Shown in pieces: positions 46,151 to 54,200 of a DNA stretch of 64,000 bases. How positions within the stretch are numbered: position 1 is the first letter of the stretch; each line of letters opens with the position of its first letter. The notes beneath the pieces are model-generated. The model had not been told where the DNA came from, did no database searches, and saw nothing but the letters and a program-made list of their open reading frames with translations. Source of the DNA: Geodermatophilus bullaregiensis. Its GTDB lineage: Bacteria > Actinomycetota > Actinomycetes > Mycobacteriales > Geodermatophilaceae. The DNA lies in assembly GCF_016907675.1 (NCBI RefSeq), contig NZ_JAFBCJ010000001.1:2914001-2978000 (forward strand), written 5' to 3'. The translations under genes and the position numbers were made by a program.

Positions 46151-46947
46151 GGTGTGCCTGCCGCGGTGGGCAGCCCGACCGGCTCGCCGGGCTCGGTCAG
46201 CGCGACCGTGGTGGGCAGGCCGCGCGCGGCGACCGCGGCGGCGAAGGCGCGCGGGGGGTCGGCCAGCAGCCGCCGGTAGCGCCCGGCGAGCCCGGGCAGC
46301 GTCGTCCCCCCGGGGACGGTGAGCGTGCCCCAGTGCACCGGGACGGCGACCGCCGGGCGCACCCGCGCCACCGCCTCGGCCGCCCGCCGCGGGTCGAGGT
46401 GGCCCGGTCCCAGCGTCGGTCCCCAGCCCCACACCGGCACCAGCGCGACGTCGACGCCGCGGTCCCCGATCCCGGTCATGCCGTCGAACAGGTCGGTGTC
46501 GCCGCAGGCGTAGACCGTCTGCCCGTCGCCCTCGACCAGGTGCCCGACGGCGGTCGTGTCGGGACCGTGGGTCAGGCGCGGACCCCACCGGTGGCCGCTG
46601 TGCGCCGCCGGGACGGCGGTCACGCGCAGGGCGCCGTGCACCAGCGACTCGCCGGGCGCGAGCTCGTCGACCCAGCGCTGGCCGCGCGAGCGCAGCCAGC
46701 CGCCCGCCCCCCGCGGGACGACGACGCGCACGTCGGGGTCGAGCGCCCGCAGCGAGGGCAGGTGCAGGTGGTCGCCGTGCAGGTGGCTGACCAGCACGAG
46801 GTCGACGCCGGCCCAGGACGCCGGGGCCGGGAGGGGGGCGACCCGGCGCAGCGGACCGACCGAGCGGGTGAGCACCGGGTCGGTGAGCACGGTGCTGCCG
46901 GCCAGCTCGACGCGGACCGTCGAGTGACCCAGCCAGTGCAGCCCCAT
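46147..46947 (-). CDS. MBL-fold metallo-hydrolase (UlaG/RomA-like)
   Basis: A 266-residue metallo-beta-lactamase fold enzyme. Metal ligands are in LVSHLHGDHLHLPSL (HxHxDH), PAAHSGHRWGPR, YACGDTDLFDGM and VPVHWGTL. The sequence GLHWLGHSTVRVELAGSTVL at the N-terminus resembles N-acylphosphatidylethanolamine-phospholipase-D-like or UlaG members. With DedA and a phosphodiesterase in the same operon, a membrane-lipid or lipid-phosphate role is likely (inference). ATG 46947 is chosen; upstream GTGs are possible. Confidence 0.87.
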   Translation of the reverse strand: MGLHWLGHSTVRVELAGSTVLTDPVLTRSVGPLRRVAPLPAPASWAGVDLVLVSHLHGDHLHLPSLRALDPDVRVVVPRGAGGWLRSRGQRWVDELAPGESLVHGALRVTAVPAAHSGHRWGPRLTHGPDTTAVGHLVEGDGQTVYACGDTDLFDGMTGIGDRGVDVALVPVWGWGPTLGPGHLDPRRAAEAVARVRPAVAVPVHWGTLTVPGGTTLPGLAGRYRRLLADPPRAFAAAVAARGLPTTVALTEPGEPVGLPTAAGTP

Positions 46948-47074
46948 CCCGACCACCCGACCAGTATCGACCCGGGCACCGACGGGACCGGAGCCGTCGG
47001 TGCCCGTCGGTCGTCCGGGGGGCGACGCGCCGTTCCGGGTGCGGGCGGGCCGGATGCGTCCGACCATCCGTGCC

Positions 47075-47329
47075 ATGACCTCAGTGGGAGCAGACCCGGG
47101 GTTGCCAGGGTCGGTGACGGAGCTGTCGGGGGAGCTGCGCCGCATGGCGCTGCACCTGGAGACGGCCGCGGTGCTGGAGCTCAAGGCCGCGCGGGCCGAG
47201 CCCCGGCAGGGCGCGGTGCTCCGACGGCGAGCCGAGCAGCGCCGTCAGGAGGCCGCGCGGCTGCGGGAGCGGCTGGCCGCGTGCGGCGTGGTGCTCCCCC
47301 CGCGGGCCTCCCGCGCCCCGGCCCCCTGA
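47075..47329 (+). CDS. Small helical hypothetical protein
   Basis: An 84-residue basic protein, not recognised. After a short flexible start it forms one long amphipathic helix or coiled coil (VTELSGELRRMALHLETAAV to RRQEAARLRERLAACG), rich in Arg, Glu and Ala. Length and charge pattern suggest a dimeric coiled-coil protein. ATG 47075; the ribosome site is not obvious. It faces away from the MBL gene. Confidence 0.55.
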   Translation: MTSVGADPGLPGSVTELSGELRRMALHLETAAVLELKAARAEPRQGAVLRRRAEQRRQEAARLRERLAACGVVLPPRASRAPAP

Positions 47330-47387
47330 CCCCGCCGTGCGCTCCCGCGGGGTGCACGGCGGAGCCCGTTCCCGGGGCTCGCGGCGA

Positions 47388-47393
47388 TAGCGT
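47388..47393 (+). promoter_or_regulatory. Putative -10 box of a leaderless promoter
   Basis: TAGCGT, the same hexamer as at 594, ends six bases before the GTG at 47400, again suggesting a leaderless mRNA. Confidence 0.35.
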
Positions 47394-47399
47394 GCCGGC

Positions 47400-47789
47400 G
47401 TGGCCACCTGGGCGGACGTGCGGCGCCTGGCACTGGCGTTGCCGGAGACCACCGAGGGCACCTCGTGGGGCTCGGCGTCGTGGAAGGTGCGCGGGCGGAC
47501 CTTCGTGTGGGAGCGGCCGCTGCGCCGTGCCGACCTCGAGCACCTCGGGGACGACGCCCCCGCCGGCCCGGTCCTCGGCGCCGCCGTGGCCGACGAGGGC
47601 GTCAAGCACGCCCTGGTCGCCGACGACCCCGCCGTCTACCTGACCACGCCGCACTTCGACGGGTACCCCGCGGTGCTCGTGCGCCTGGAGCAGGTCGACG
47701 TCGGCGAGCTCGCCGAGCTGGTCACCGAGGCGTGGCTGGCGAAGGCGCCGAAGCGCCTCGCGCAGGCGTTCCTCGCCGCCCGCCCGTGA
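47400..47789 (+). CDS. MmcQ/YjbR-family DNA-binding protein
   Basis: A 129-residue protein of the MmcQ/YjbR fold (CyaY-like, double-wing type). Recognisable parts are TWADVRRLALALPETTEGTS, SWKVRGRTFVWERPL, YLTTPHFDGYPAVLVRLEQV and the terminal EAWLAKAPKRLAQAFLA. Family members bind DNA in structural studies but have no clear physiological role. GTG 47400 with a leaderless-type -10 box. Codon bias is strong throughout. Confidence 0.87.
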   Translation: MATWADVRRLALALPETTEGTSWGSASWKVRGRTFVWERPLRRADLEHLGDDAPAGPVLGAAVADEGVKHALVADDPAVYLTTPHFDGYPAVLVRLEQVDVGELAELVTEAWLAKAPKRLAQAFLAARP

Positions 47790-47819
47790 AGGACGGCCCT
47801 GCGCGCTCGCGGGAGGGGC

Positions 47820-47867
47820 GTTCCTCGTGCTCCGGGGGTGGTGCGGCACCCGCGGAGCACGAGGAAC
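47820..47867. repeat. Large hairpin upstream of the fdh operon
   Basis: Fourteen-base perfect arms GTTCCTCGTGCTCC and GGAGCACGAGGAAC enclose an inner GGGTG/CACCC pairing. It lies between the MmcQ-type gene and the formate dehydrogenase gene and is a likely terminator for the former. Confidence 0.75.
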
Positions 47868-47894
47868 ACCCCCGGCGCGGAGCCCGGGAGGATG

Positions 47895-47932
47895 GCGGAC
47901 GGGACCGTCCGGCACCGCCGGGTCCCGTCCGC
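47895..47932. repeat. Second palindrome family, copy 1 (upstream of fdh)
   Basis: Arms GCGGACGGGACC and GGTCCCGTCCGC, with a CCGGCACCGCCG-type middle. A clearly related palindrome lies beyond the other end of the fdh operon at 53660-53714. It is 37 bases before the GTG of the catalytic subunit. Confidence 0.7.
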
Positions 47933-47968
47933 GCGCCGGATCCGGCCGGGAGTGGCAGAGTCCACAGC

Positions 47969-50900
47969 GTGAAGACCTGGCTCGACGCCTGGCCGGTGTT
48001 CCGGCAGCTGACCGGCCCCGACCCCCTCGGACGCGGCGCGGCGGCCCGCAGCAAGGCGACGGAGAACGTCGTGAGCCGCACGGCCACCGCCGACCGCGTC
48101 GTGCAGAGCGTGTGCCCCTACTGCGCGGTGGGTTGCGGCCAGCGGATCTACGTCAAGGACGAGCGGATCGTCCAGATCGAGGGCGACCCGGACTCGCCGA
48201 TCAGCCGCGGCCGGCTGTGCCCCAAGGGCAGCGCCAGCAAGCAGCTGGTCACCAGCCCGACCCGCGTGACGACGGTGAAGTACCGCCGTCCGTACGGGAC
48301 GGAGTGGGAGGACCTCGAGCTCGACACGGCGATGGAGATGATCGCCGACCGCGTCCTCGAGGCCCGGCGCAAGGGCTGGCAGGACGAGAACGACGGCAAG
48401 CGCGTGAACCGCACGATGGGGATAGCGAGCCTCGGAGGGGCGACCCTCGACAACGAGGAGAACTACCTCATGAAGAAGCTCTACAGCGCCATGGGCGCCA
48501 TCCAGATCGAGAACCAGGCGCGCATATAGCACTCCGCCACGGTGCCCGGTCTGGGTGCCTCGTTCGGTCGTGGCGGTGCCACGAACTCCCAGGAAGACCT
48601 CGCGAACTCCGACTGCATCGTCATCGAGGGTTCGAACATGGCCGAGTGCCACCCGGTGGGCTTCCAGTGGGTCTCGGAGGCGAAGGCGCGCGGCGCCAAG
48701 GTCATCCACGTCGACCCGCGGTTCACCCGCACCAGCGCGATCGCCGACCTGCACGTGCCCCTGCGGATCGGCACCGACATCGCCTTCCTCGGCGGCCTGA
48801 TCCGGTACGTGCTCGACAACGACCTGTACTTCAAGGAGTACGTCGTCGCCTACACCAACGCCGCGGCGCTGGTCGGTGAGGACTACGTCGACTCCGAGGA
48901 CCTCGACGGCCTGTTCTCCGGGTTCGACCCGGAGAACAGCCAGTACGACGAGGCCAGCTGGCAGTACGAGCCCGAGGAGCCGCCGCACTCCGGTTCCGAC
49001 GACCCGGCCGGCGCCGCCGAGCAGGACCGCAGGGAGCAGGACCCCGAGGTCAAGAAGACCGACCACGCCCAGGCGTCCGGCAGCGGCGGCCCGCCGATCC
49101 CGGCCAAGCCCAAGCGCGACGAGACGCTGCAGCACCCGCGGTCGGTCTTCCAGGTCCTCAAGCGGCACTTCGACCGCTACACCCCGGAGATGGTGGCCGA
49201 GGTCTGCGGCATCGAGCCGGAGGTCTTCCTGCAGGTCGCCCGCTGGGTGACGGAGAACAGCGGCCGCGAGCGGACGACGGCGTGGGTGTACTCGGTGGGC
49301 TGGACGCAGCACAGCGTCGGCGCCCAGTACATCCGCACCTGCTCGATCCTGCAGACGCTGCTGGGCAACATCGGCCGTCCCGGCGGCGGCATCCTGGCGC
49401 TGCGCGGCCACGCCAGCATCCAGGGCTCGACCGACGTCCCGACGCTGTACAACCTGCTGCCGGGCTACCTGCCCATGCCGCACGCGCTGCAGCACGGCTC
49501 GCTGGACGAGTACTGCGCCGACGCCGCCGGCAAGGCCGGCTTCTGGGGCAACAAGCGCGCCTACACCGTCAGCCTGCTCAAGGCCTGGTGGGGGGACGCC
49601 GCGACCGCGGAGAACGACTTCGCCTTCGACTACATGCCGAAGATCGACGGCGACCACAGCTCCTACCGGCAGATCGTCGACATGATCAAGGGGAAGATCT
49701 CCGGCTACTTCCTGGTCGGCGAGAACCCGACGGTCGGGCACCCCAACGGGCGCATGAACCGGTTCGGGCTGGCCAACCTCGACTGGCTGGTCGTCCGCGA
49801 CCTGCAGATGATCGAGTCGGCGACCTTCTGGAAGGAGTCCCCGGAGATCGAGACCGGGGAGCTGGCCCCCGAGACGATCGCCACCGAGGTCTTCTTCGTG
49901 CCCGCGGCCTCGCACGCGGAGAAGGAGGGGACCTTCACCCAGACGCAGCGGCTGCTGCAGTGGCGGCACAAGGCGGTCGACCCGCCGGGCGACGCCAAGA
50001 GCGACCTGTGGTTCTACTTCCACCTCGGTCGCATCCTGCGCGAGCGGCTGGCCGGCTCCACCGACCCGCGGGACCGCCCGCTGCTCGACCTCACCTGGGA
50101 CTACCCGACGCACGGGCACGACCGGGAGCCCAGCGCCGAGGCCGTGCTGCGGGAGATCAACGGCGTCGGTCCCGACGGGCGCGCGGTGTCGGGGTACATG
50201 GACCTGCGCGACGACGGCTCGACGACGTGCGGGTGCTGGATCTACTCCGGCGTCTACGCCGACGAGGTCAACCAGTCCGCCCGCCGCAAGCCCGGCCGCG
50301 AGCAGGGGCCGGTGGCCTCGGAGTGGGGCTGGGCCTGGCCGTACAACCGGCGGATCCTCTACAACCGCGCCTCGGCCGACCCGGACGGCAAGCCGTGGAG
50401 CGAGCGCAAGAAGTACGTCTACTGGGACGAGGAGGCCGGTCGCTGGACCGGCGCCGACAACCCGGACTTCGAGGCGACCAAGCGCCCGGACTACGTGCCG
50501 CCGGACGGCGCCAGGGCGCAGGACGCGATCGGCGGCGCCGACCCGTTCGTCATGCAGGGCGACGGCAAGGCGTGGCTGTTCGCGCCGGCGGGCCTGGTCG
50601 ACGGCCCGCTGCCGACGCACTACGAGCCGGCGGAGTCCGTCGTCGAGAACGCGCTGTACAAGCAGCAGGCCAACCCGACCCTCGAGCACATCGAGGGCCC
50701 GTGGAACCGGGAGAACCCGTCGCGCAGCGACGTCTTCCCGTTCCAGGTGACCACCTACCGGCTGACCGAGCACCACACCGCCGGCGGGATGAGCCGCACC
50801 CTGCCGTACCTGTCCGAGCTGCAGCCGGAGTTCTTCGTCGAGGTCAGCCCGGAGCTCGCCGAGCTGCGGGGCCTGACCAACGGCGGGTACGCCACGCTGG

Positions 50901-51259
50901 TCAGCGCGCGGACGGCGATCGAGGCGAAGGTGCTGGTCACCGAGCGGATCCGGCCGATCCGGCTGCGGGGCGGGCAGGTCGTGCACCAGATCGGGATGCC
51001 CTACCACTGGTCCTACAGCGGCCTGTCGACGGGCGACTCGGCCAACGACCTGCTCGGGATCGTGCTCGACCCGAACACGCACATCCAGGAGGACAAGGTC
51101 AGCACCGCCGACATCCGGCCGGGACGGCGCCCGCGCGGCCCGGAGCTCATCGACTTCGTCGAGTCCTACCGGCAGCGCGCCGGCGTGCCCTCCGGGCGGG
51201 TCGGGGTGAACGGGCGCGACCCGGTCGCGGCCGAGGCCGGCGAGGGATCGACGCTGTGA
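47969..51259 (+). CDS. fdhG: Formate dehydrogenase catalytic subunit, selenocysteine encoded by UAG
   Basis: A 1096-residue molybdopterin enzyme that oxidises formate to CO2. The N-terminal Fe4S4 domain has CPYCAVGC and LCPKG (Cys49, 52, 56, 84). Residue 187 is an in-frame TAG (48527-48529) between GAIQIENQARI and HSATVPGLGASFGRGG; relatives have Cys or Sec there, followed by the same His. A SECIS-like hairpin follows. After the TAG the frame runs unbroken with full homology: CHPVGFQW-type region, GNIGRPGGGILALRGHASIQ, the bis-MGD domain, and the C-terminal IGMPYHWSYSGLSTGDSAND. Read as a stop, TAG would give two useless halves. An acidic insert sits near residues 320-380. No Tat signal is visible. 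GTG 47969 aligns with family starts. Confidence 0.93.
48527..48529 (+). other. In-frame UAG, predicted selenocysteine codon (residue 187)
   Basis: TAG lies in the same frame as both halves of the catalytic subunit and replaces the metal-ligating Cys/Sec. It follows an ATA codon, very rare in this GC-rich DNA, and precedes CAC for the conserved active-site His. UAG-directed Sec has been shown in Geodermatophilus and Blastococcus. Confidence 0.88.
48541..48559 (+). promoter_or_regulatory. SECIS-like hairpin in the formate dehydrogenase mRNA
   Basis: GGUGCCC pairs with GGGUGCC (seven pairs, two G-U) around the loop GGUCU. Exactly 18 bases separate the UAG from the loop GGU, the same loop sequence and distance as in E. 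coli fdhF. It would recruit the Sec-specific elongation factor SelB. Confidence 0.85.
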
Positions 51260-51270
51260 GGACCGTGACC

Positions 51271-51357
51271 GGCGCCACGATCAGGTTCCCTGATCGTGGC
51301 GCGTCCTCCCTCACGGCAGACGGTGAGGGAGGACGCGCTGCGGTGAGGGAGGACGGC
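51271..51357. repeat. 87-bp dispersed palindromic element, copy C
   Basis: Copy C is inverted relative to copies A and B and lies between the catalytic and iron-sulfur subunit genes of the fdh operon. It retains the hairpin CCACGATCAGG/CCTGATCGTGG (loop TTC) and a second hairpin GCGTCCTCCCTCACGG/TGAGGGAGGACGC. It may attenuate or stabilise the operon transcript. Confidence 0.87.
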
Positions 51358-51380
51358 GTGATGAGCGAGAGGAGGCCGGC

Positions 51381-52451
51381 GTGACCTCGATCAGCTCGGC
51401 GAGCCCGGCCTTCACCGGGCGCGACCCCGACAACCGGCTGTTCGGGCCGCTGCCCGACGTCCAGCACGAGGCCGGCTACGACGCCGACCACCCGGCGCGC
51501 GTGGGGTTCTTCACCGACACCTCGGTGTGCATCGGCTGCAAGGCGTGCGAGGTGGCGTGCAAGGAGTGGAACAAGCTGCCGATGGACGACTCGCACGGCG
51601 TGCGCGACGCCATGGGGCTGTCGGGGATGTCCTACGACAACACCGGTCAGCTCGGCGCCAACTCCTGGCGGCACGTGGCGTTCATCGAGCAGACCCGCAC
51701 CGTCGACCTGCCGATGCCGACGTTCGGCCGGCCCGGTGACGACCGGCAGGACTCCGGCCGCTCCGTCACCGACGGCCCGGACGACGGGAGCCTGGCGGCG
51801 GCGCAGCAGTCCAGCGTGCTCAACGCCGAGGCGCTGAGCGAGTTCGACCCGCAGACCGGGCAGTCGGGTACCGACAAGCAGATCCGCTGGCTGATGAGCT
51901 CCGACGTCTGCAAGCACTGCACGCACGCCGGGTGCCTCGACGTCTGCCCGACCGGGGCGCTGTTCCGCACCGAGTTCGGCACCGTCGTCGTCCAGGGCGA
52001 CATCTGCAACGGCTGCGGCTACTGCGTGCCGTCCTGCCCCTACGGCGTCATCGAGCAGCGCAAGGGCGACGGCCGGGTCTTCAAGTGCACGATGTGCTAC
52101 GACCGGCTGACCGACGGCCTGCAGCCGGCGTGCGCGACCGCCTGCCCGACGCAGTCGATCCAGTTCGGCAACCTCGACGAGCTGCAGGCCCGCGCCGACG
52201 CGCGGCTGGCCACGCTCAAGGGGCAGGGCGTGGAGACCGCCCGGCTCTACGGGCGCGACGAGGACGACGGCGTCGGCGGCGCGGGGGCGTTCTTCCTGCT
52301 GCTCGACGAGCCGGAGGTCTACGGCCTGCCGCCGGACCCGGTCGTCACCACGCGCGACCTGCCCGCCATGTGGAGGTCGGCCGGAGCGGCCGCGGTGATG
52401 ATCCTCGGCGTCGCGCTGTCGGCCGTCGTCGGGTCGAGGAGGCCCCGGTGA
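51381..52451 (+). CDS. fdhH: Formate dehydrogenase iron-sulfur (beta) subunit
   Basis: A 356-residue ferredoxin-like electron-transfer subunit with four Fe4S4 sites: CIGCKACEVAC near residue 50, CKHCTHAGCLDVC, CNGCGYCVPSC and CTMCYDRLTDG with CATAC. It passes electrons from the selenoenzyme to the membrane subunit. A hydrophobic helix near the C-terminus (AAAVMILGVALSAVV) anchors it. A segment between the first and second clusters (about residues 75-170) carries a long acidic insert. GTG 51381 follows GAGAGGAGG. The next gene overlaps by GTGA. The gene symbol is by operon position only. Confidence 0.92.
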   Translation: MTSISSASPAFTGRDPDNRLFGPLPDVQHEAGYDADHPARVGFFTDTSVCIGCKACEVACKEWNKLPMDDSHGVRDAMGLSGMSYDNTGQLGANSWRHVAFIEQTRTVDLPMPTFGRPGDDRQDSGRSVTDGPDDGSLAAAQQSSVLNAEALSEFDPQTGQSGTDKQIRWLMSSDVCKHCTHAGCLDVCPTGALFRTEFGTVVVQGDICNGCGYCVPSCPYGVIEQRKGDGRVFKCTMCYDRLTDGLQPACATACPTQSIQFGNLDELQARADARLATLKGQGVETARLYGRDEDDGVGGAGAFFLLLDEPEVYGLPPDPVVTTRDLPAMWRSAGAAAVMILGVALSAVVGSRRPR

Positions 52452-53500
52452 CGGAGGGCATCACGACCCCCGGCGCCGGCTGGCGGCGGGCGGACGGGCC
52501 GCCGGCGCAGAAGCGGCAGCGGCGCCGGCGACGCGGCGGGGGCCGTTCCGGCGGCGGTCGTCCCGGCGGCGAGGTGGCGATGGTCGAGGAGGCCGAGTTC
52601 ACCTCCTACTACGGCCGGCCGATCATCAAGCCGCCGGTGTGGAAGACGCCGGACGTGCCGCTGTACCTCTTCCTCGGTGGTGCGGCGGGCTCCTCGTCGA
52701 TCATGGCGGCGCTGGCCGACCTCACCGACCGGCCGGCGCTGACCCGCAACTCCCGCTACGTCTCCGGTGGCGCGGCGATCGCGTCGGTCGTGTTCCTGAT
52801 CCACGACCTCGGCCGGCCCGAGCGGTTCCTGCACATGCTGCGGGTGATCAAGCCGACGTCCCCGCTGTCGATCGGCTCGTACATCCTGGCGCCGTTCAGC
52901 GCGGCGGCCGCGGCGACCGCGGCGGTGGAGCTGCTGGGTTGGTTCCCGCGGCTCAAGCGCTTCGGCGGGGTGGTCGCGGCGCTGTTCGGCGGCCCGCTGG
53001 CGACCTACACCGGCGTGCTGTTCTCCAACACCGCCGTCCCGTCGTGGCACGCCGCGCACAAGGAGCTGCCGTTCGTCTTCGGCGCCTCTGGGATGGCCGC
53101 CGGCGGGGGGATCGCGATGGCGATCAGCCCGATCGAGGAAGCCGGGCCGTCGCGCAAGATGGCGGTGACCGGCGCGGTGGTCGAGCTGGCCGCGATGCAC
53201 CGGGTCGAGACCGGGTTCGGCGTCGTCAGCGAGCCCTACCACGAGGGCAGGGCCGGCGCCCTGCTGCGCGCGGCGAAGTCCTGCACCGCGGCCGGTGCGG
53301 CGCTGACCGTCGTGGCCGGGCGGCGGCGCGCGGGTGCGGTCGCCGCGGGCGTGCTCCTGTCGGCCGGGTCGCTGCTCACCCGCTTCGGGGTGTTCGAGGC
53401 GGGCATGGCCAGCGCCCGGGACCCGAAGTACACCGTGATCCCGCAGCGCGAGCGGCTGGCCGCGCGGCAGAACGGGCACGCGCCGACCGTCAGCCGCTAG
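52448..53500 (+). CDS. NrfD/PsrC-family membrane subunit of formate dehydrogenase
   Basis: A 350-residue NrfD-like quinone-interacting membrane protein with about eight hydrophobic helices. It contains PDVPLYLFLGGAAGSSSIMAA, FLIHDLGRPERFLHMLRVIK, SPLSIGSYILAPFSAAAAAT and GPLATYTGVLFSNTAVPSWH, all typical of the family. It would transfer electrons from formate to menaquinone, linking the complex to respiration. The N-terminal 45 residues are basic and Gly-rich and probably cytoplasmic. GTG 52448 overlaps the previous stop. The operon appears complete with three structural genes but no fdhD/fdhE here. Confidence 0.9.
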   Translation: MTEGITTPGAGWRRADGPPAQKRQRRRRRGGGRSGGGRPGGEVAMVEEAEFTSYYGRPIIKPPVWKTPDVPLYLFLGGAAGSSSIMAALADLTDRPALTRNSRYVSGGAAIASVVFLIHDLGRPERFLHMLRVIKPTSPLSIGSYILAPFSAAAAATAAVELLGWFPRLKRFGGVVAALFGGPLATYTGVLFSNTAVPSWHAAHKELPFVFGASGMAAGGGIAMAISPIEEAGPSRKMAVTGAVVELAAMHRVETGFGVVSEPYHEGRAGALLRAAKSCTAAGAALTVVAGRRRAGAVAAGVLLSAGSLLTRFGVFEAGMASARDPKYTVIPQRERLAARQNGHAPTVSR

Positions 53501-54200
53501 GTCGGCGCGGCTGCGGGGAGGCGGGGCAGCAGCAGGCCGTCCTCGATCGTCCGGTCGCGGCGGGGCGGTGCCGGCCGGCTCGCCTGCTCGGACCGAGGCG
53601 GATCCGCCGCAGGTGGGTCCCGACGTCTCGGGGTCCGTGCCGGGTGGAGGAGCCCGTACAGGACGGCAGACGGGACCGGTCCGGGATGCGCCGGGTCGGT
53701 CCGTCTGCCGTCCTGCCGCACCCGGATCGTCCGGGGCGGCTCCTCGCCGGTGGGACACGTCGTCGTGCCGGTCGCCGCGACTCCGCGGGCGTCGAGCGGG
53801 GCGCAGGACGCCGCCGTCGGCCTGCGGGGACGGCCTGCGCCGCGAGCCCGTGGAGGGAGGCAACTGACAGCGGTGTGCGCGTTGGTTGCCAGGTGCTGGC
53901 CCGCGCTCGCACGCTGGCGGGCGCTGGTGCCGGTCGGCTGACCACGGTGGGCGGCGTGACCTGCAGCACTGTGCGCCCACGGCGCATCTCGGTCGTCCAG
54001 GACGAGCCCTCGGCGCACGTCACCGCCGGTGCCGGAGGCCACGGCCGCCGACCAATCGGCACACCGCTGTGCCGCGCCACCCCCTGGGGTGAGTCGGGTC
54101 TCGACTGGGCTTCAGGGCGGCGACAGCACTGCCGAGAACCCGTCCGACGACTGCCCGTTGCGCCGGCCGGCGCGCGGGAGACCCTCCAGGAGGACGACGG
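53501..54200. other. Intergenic stretch without a supported gene
   Basis: About 700 bases between the fdh operon and the zinc-ribbon gene. Open frames exist but have weak codon bias and no family features. The only clear structure is the palindrome at 53660-53714, which probably terminates the fdh transcript. The promoter of the next cluster should lie near 54000-54190. Confidence 0.55.
53660..53714. repeat. Second palindrome family, copy 2 (downstream of fdh)
   Basis: Fourteen-base arms AGGACGGCAGACGG and CCGTCTGCCGTCCT extend inward with GACC/GGTC pairing. It is related in sequence to the palindrome at 47895-47932 and lies 160 bases after the operon's last stop codon. A transcription terminator role is likely. 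Confidence 0.72.

Noticed and set aside
48527..48529. TAG as an ordinary stop codon or nonsense mutation making two half genes
   Set aside because: Both halves align to one protein in the same frame, the codon hits exactly the Cys/Sec position, and a SECIS-like hairpin with correct spacing follows. A random nonsense mutation does not explain this.
53498..54000. Readthrough of the TAG ending the NrfD-like gene as another UAG-Sec site
   Set aside because: The frame stays open for over 400 bases but the sequence after the TAG is low-complexity Arg/Gly without family features, and no SECIS-like GGU loop is present at 18 bases. The NrfD protein also ends at normal length.
53497..54042. Minus-strand open frame downstream of the fdh operon
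   Set aside because: Composition is Pro/Arg/Thr-rich with no recognisable domain and it runs through the palindrome at 53660-53714.
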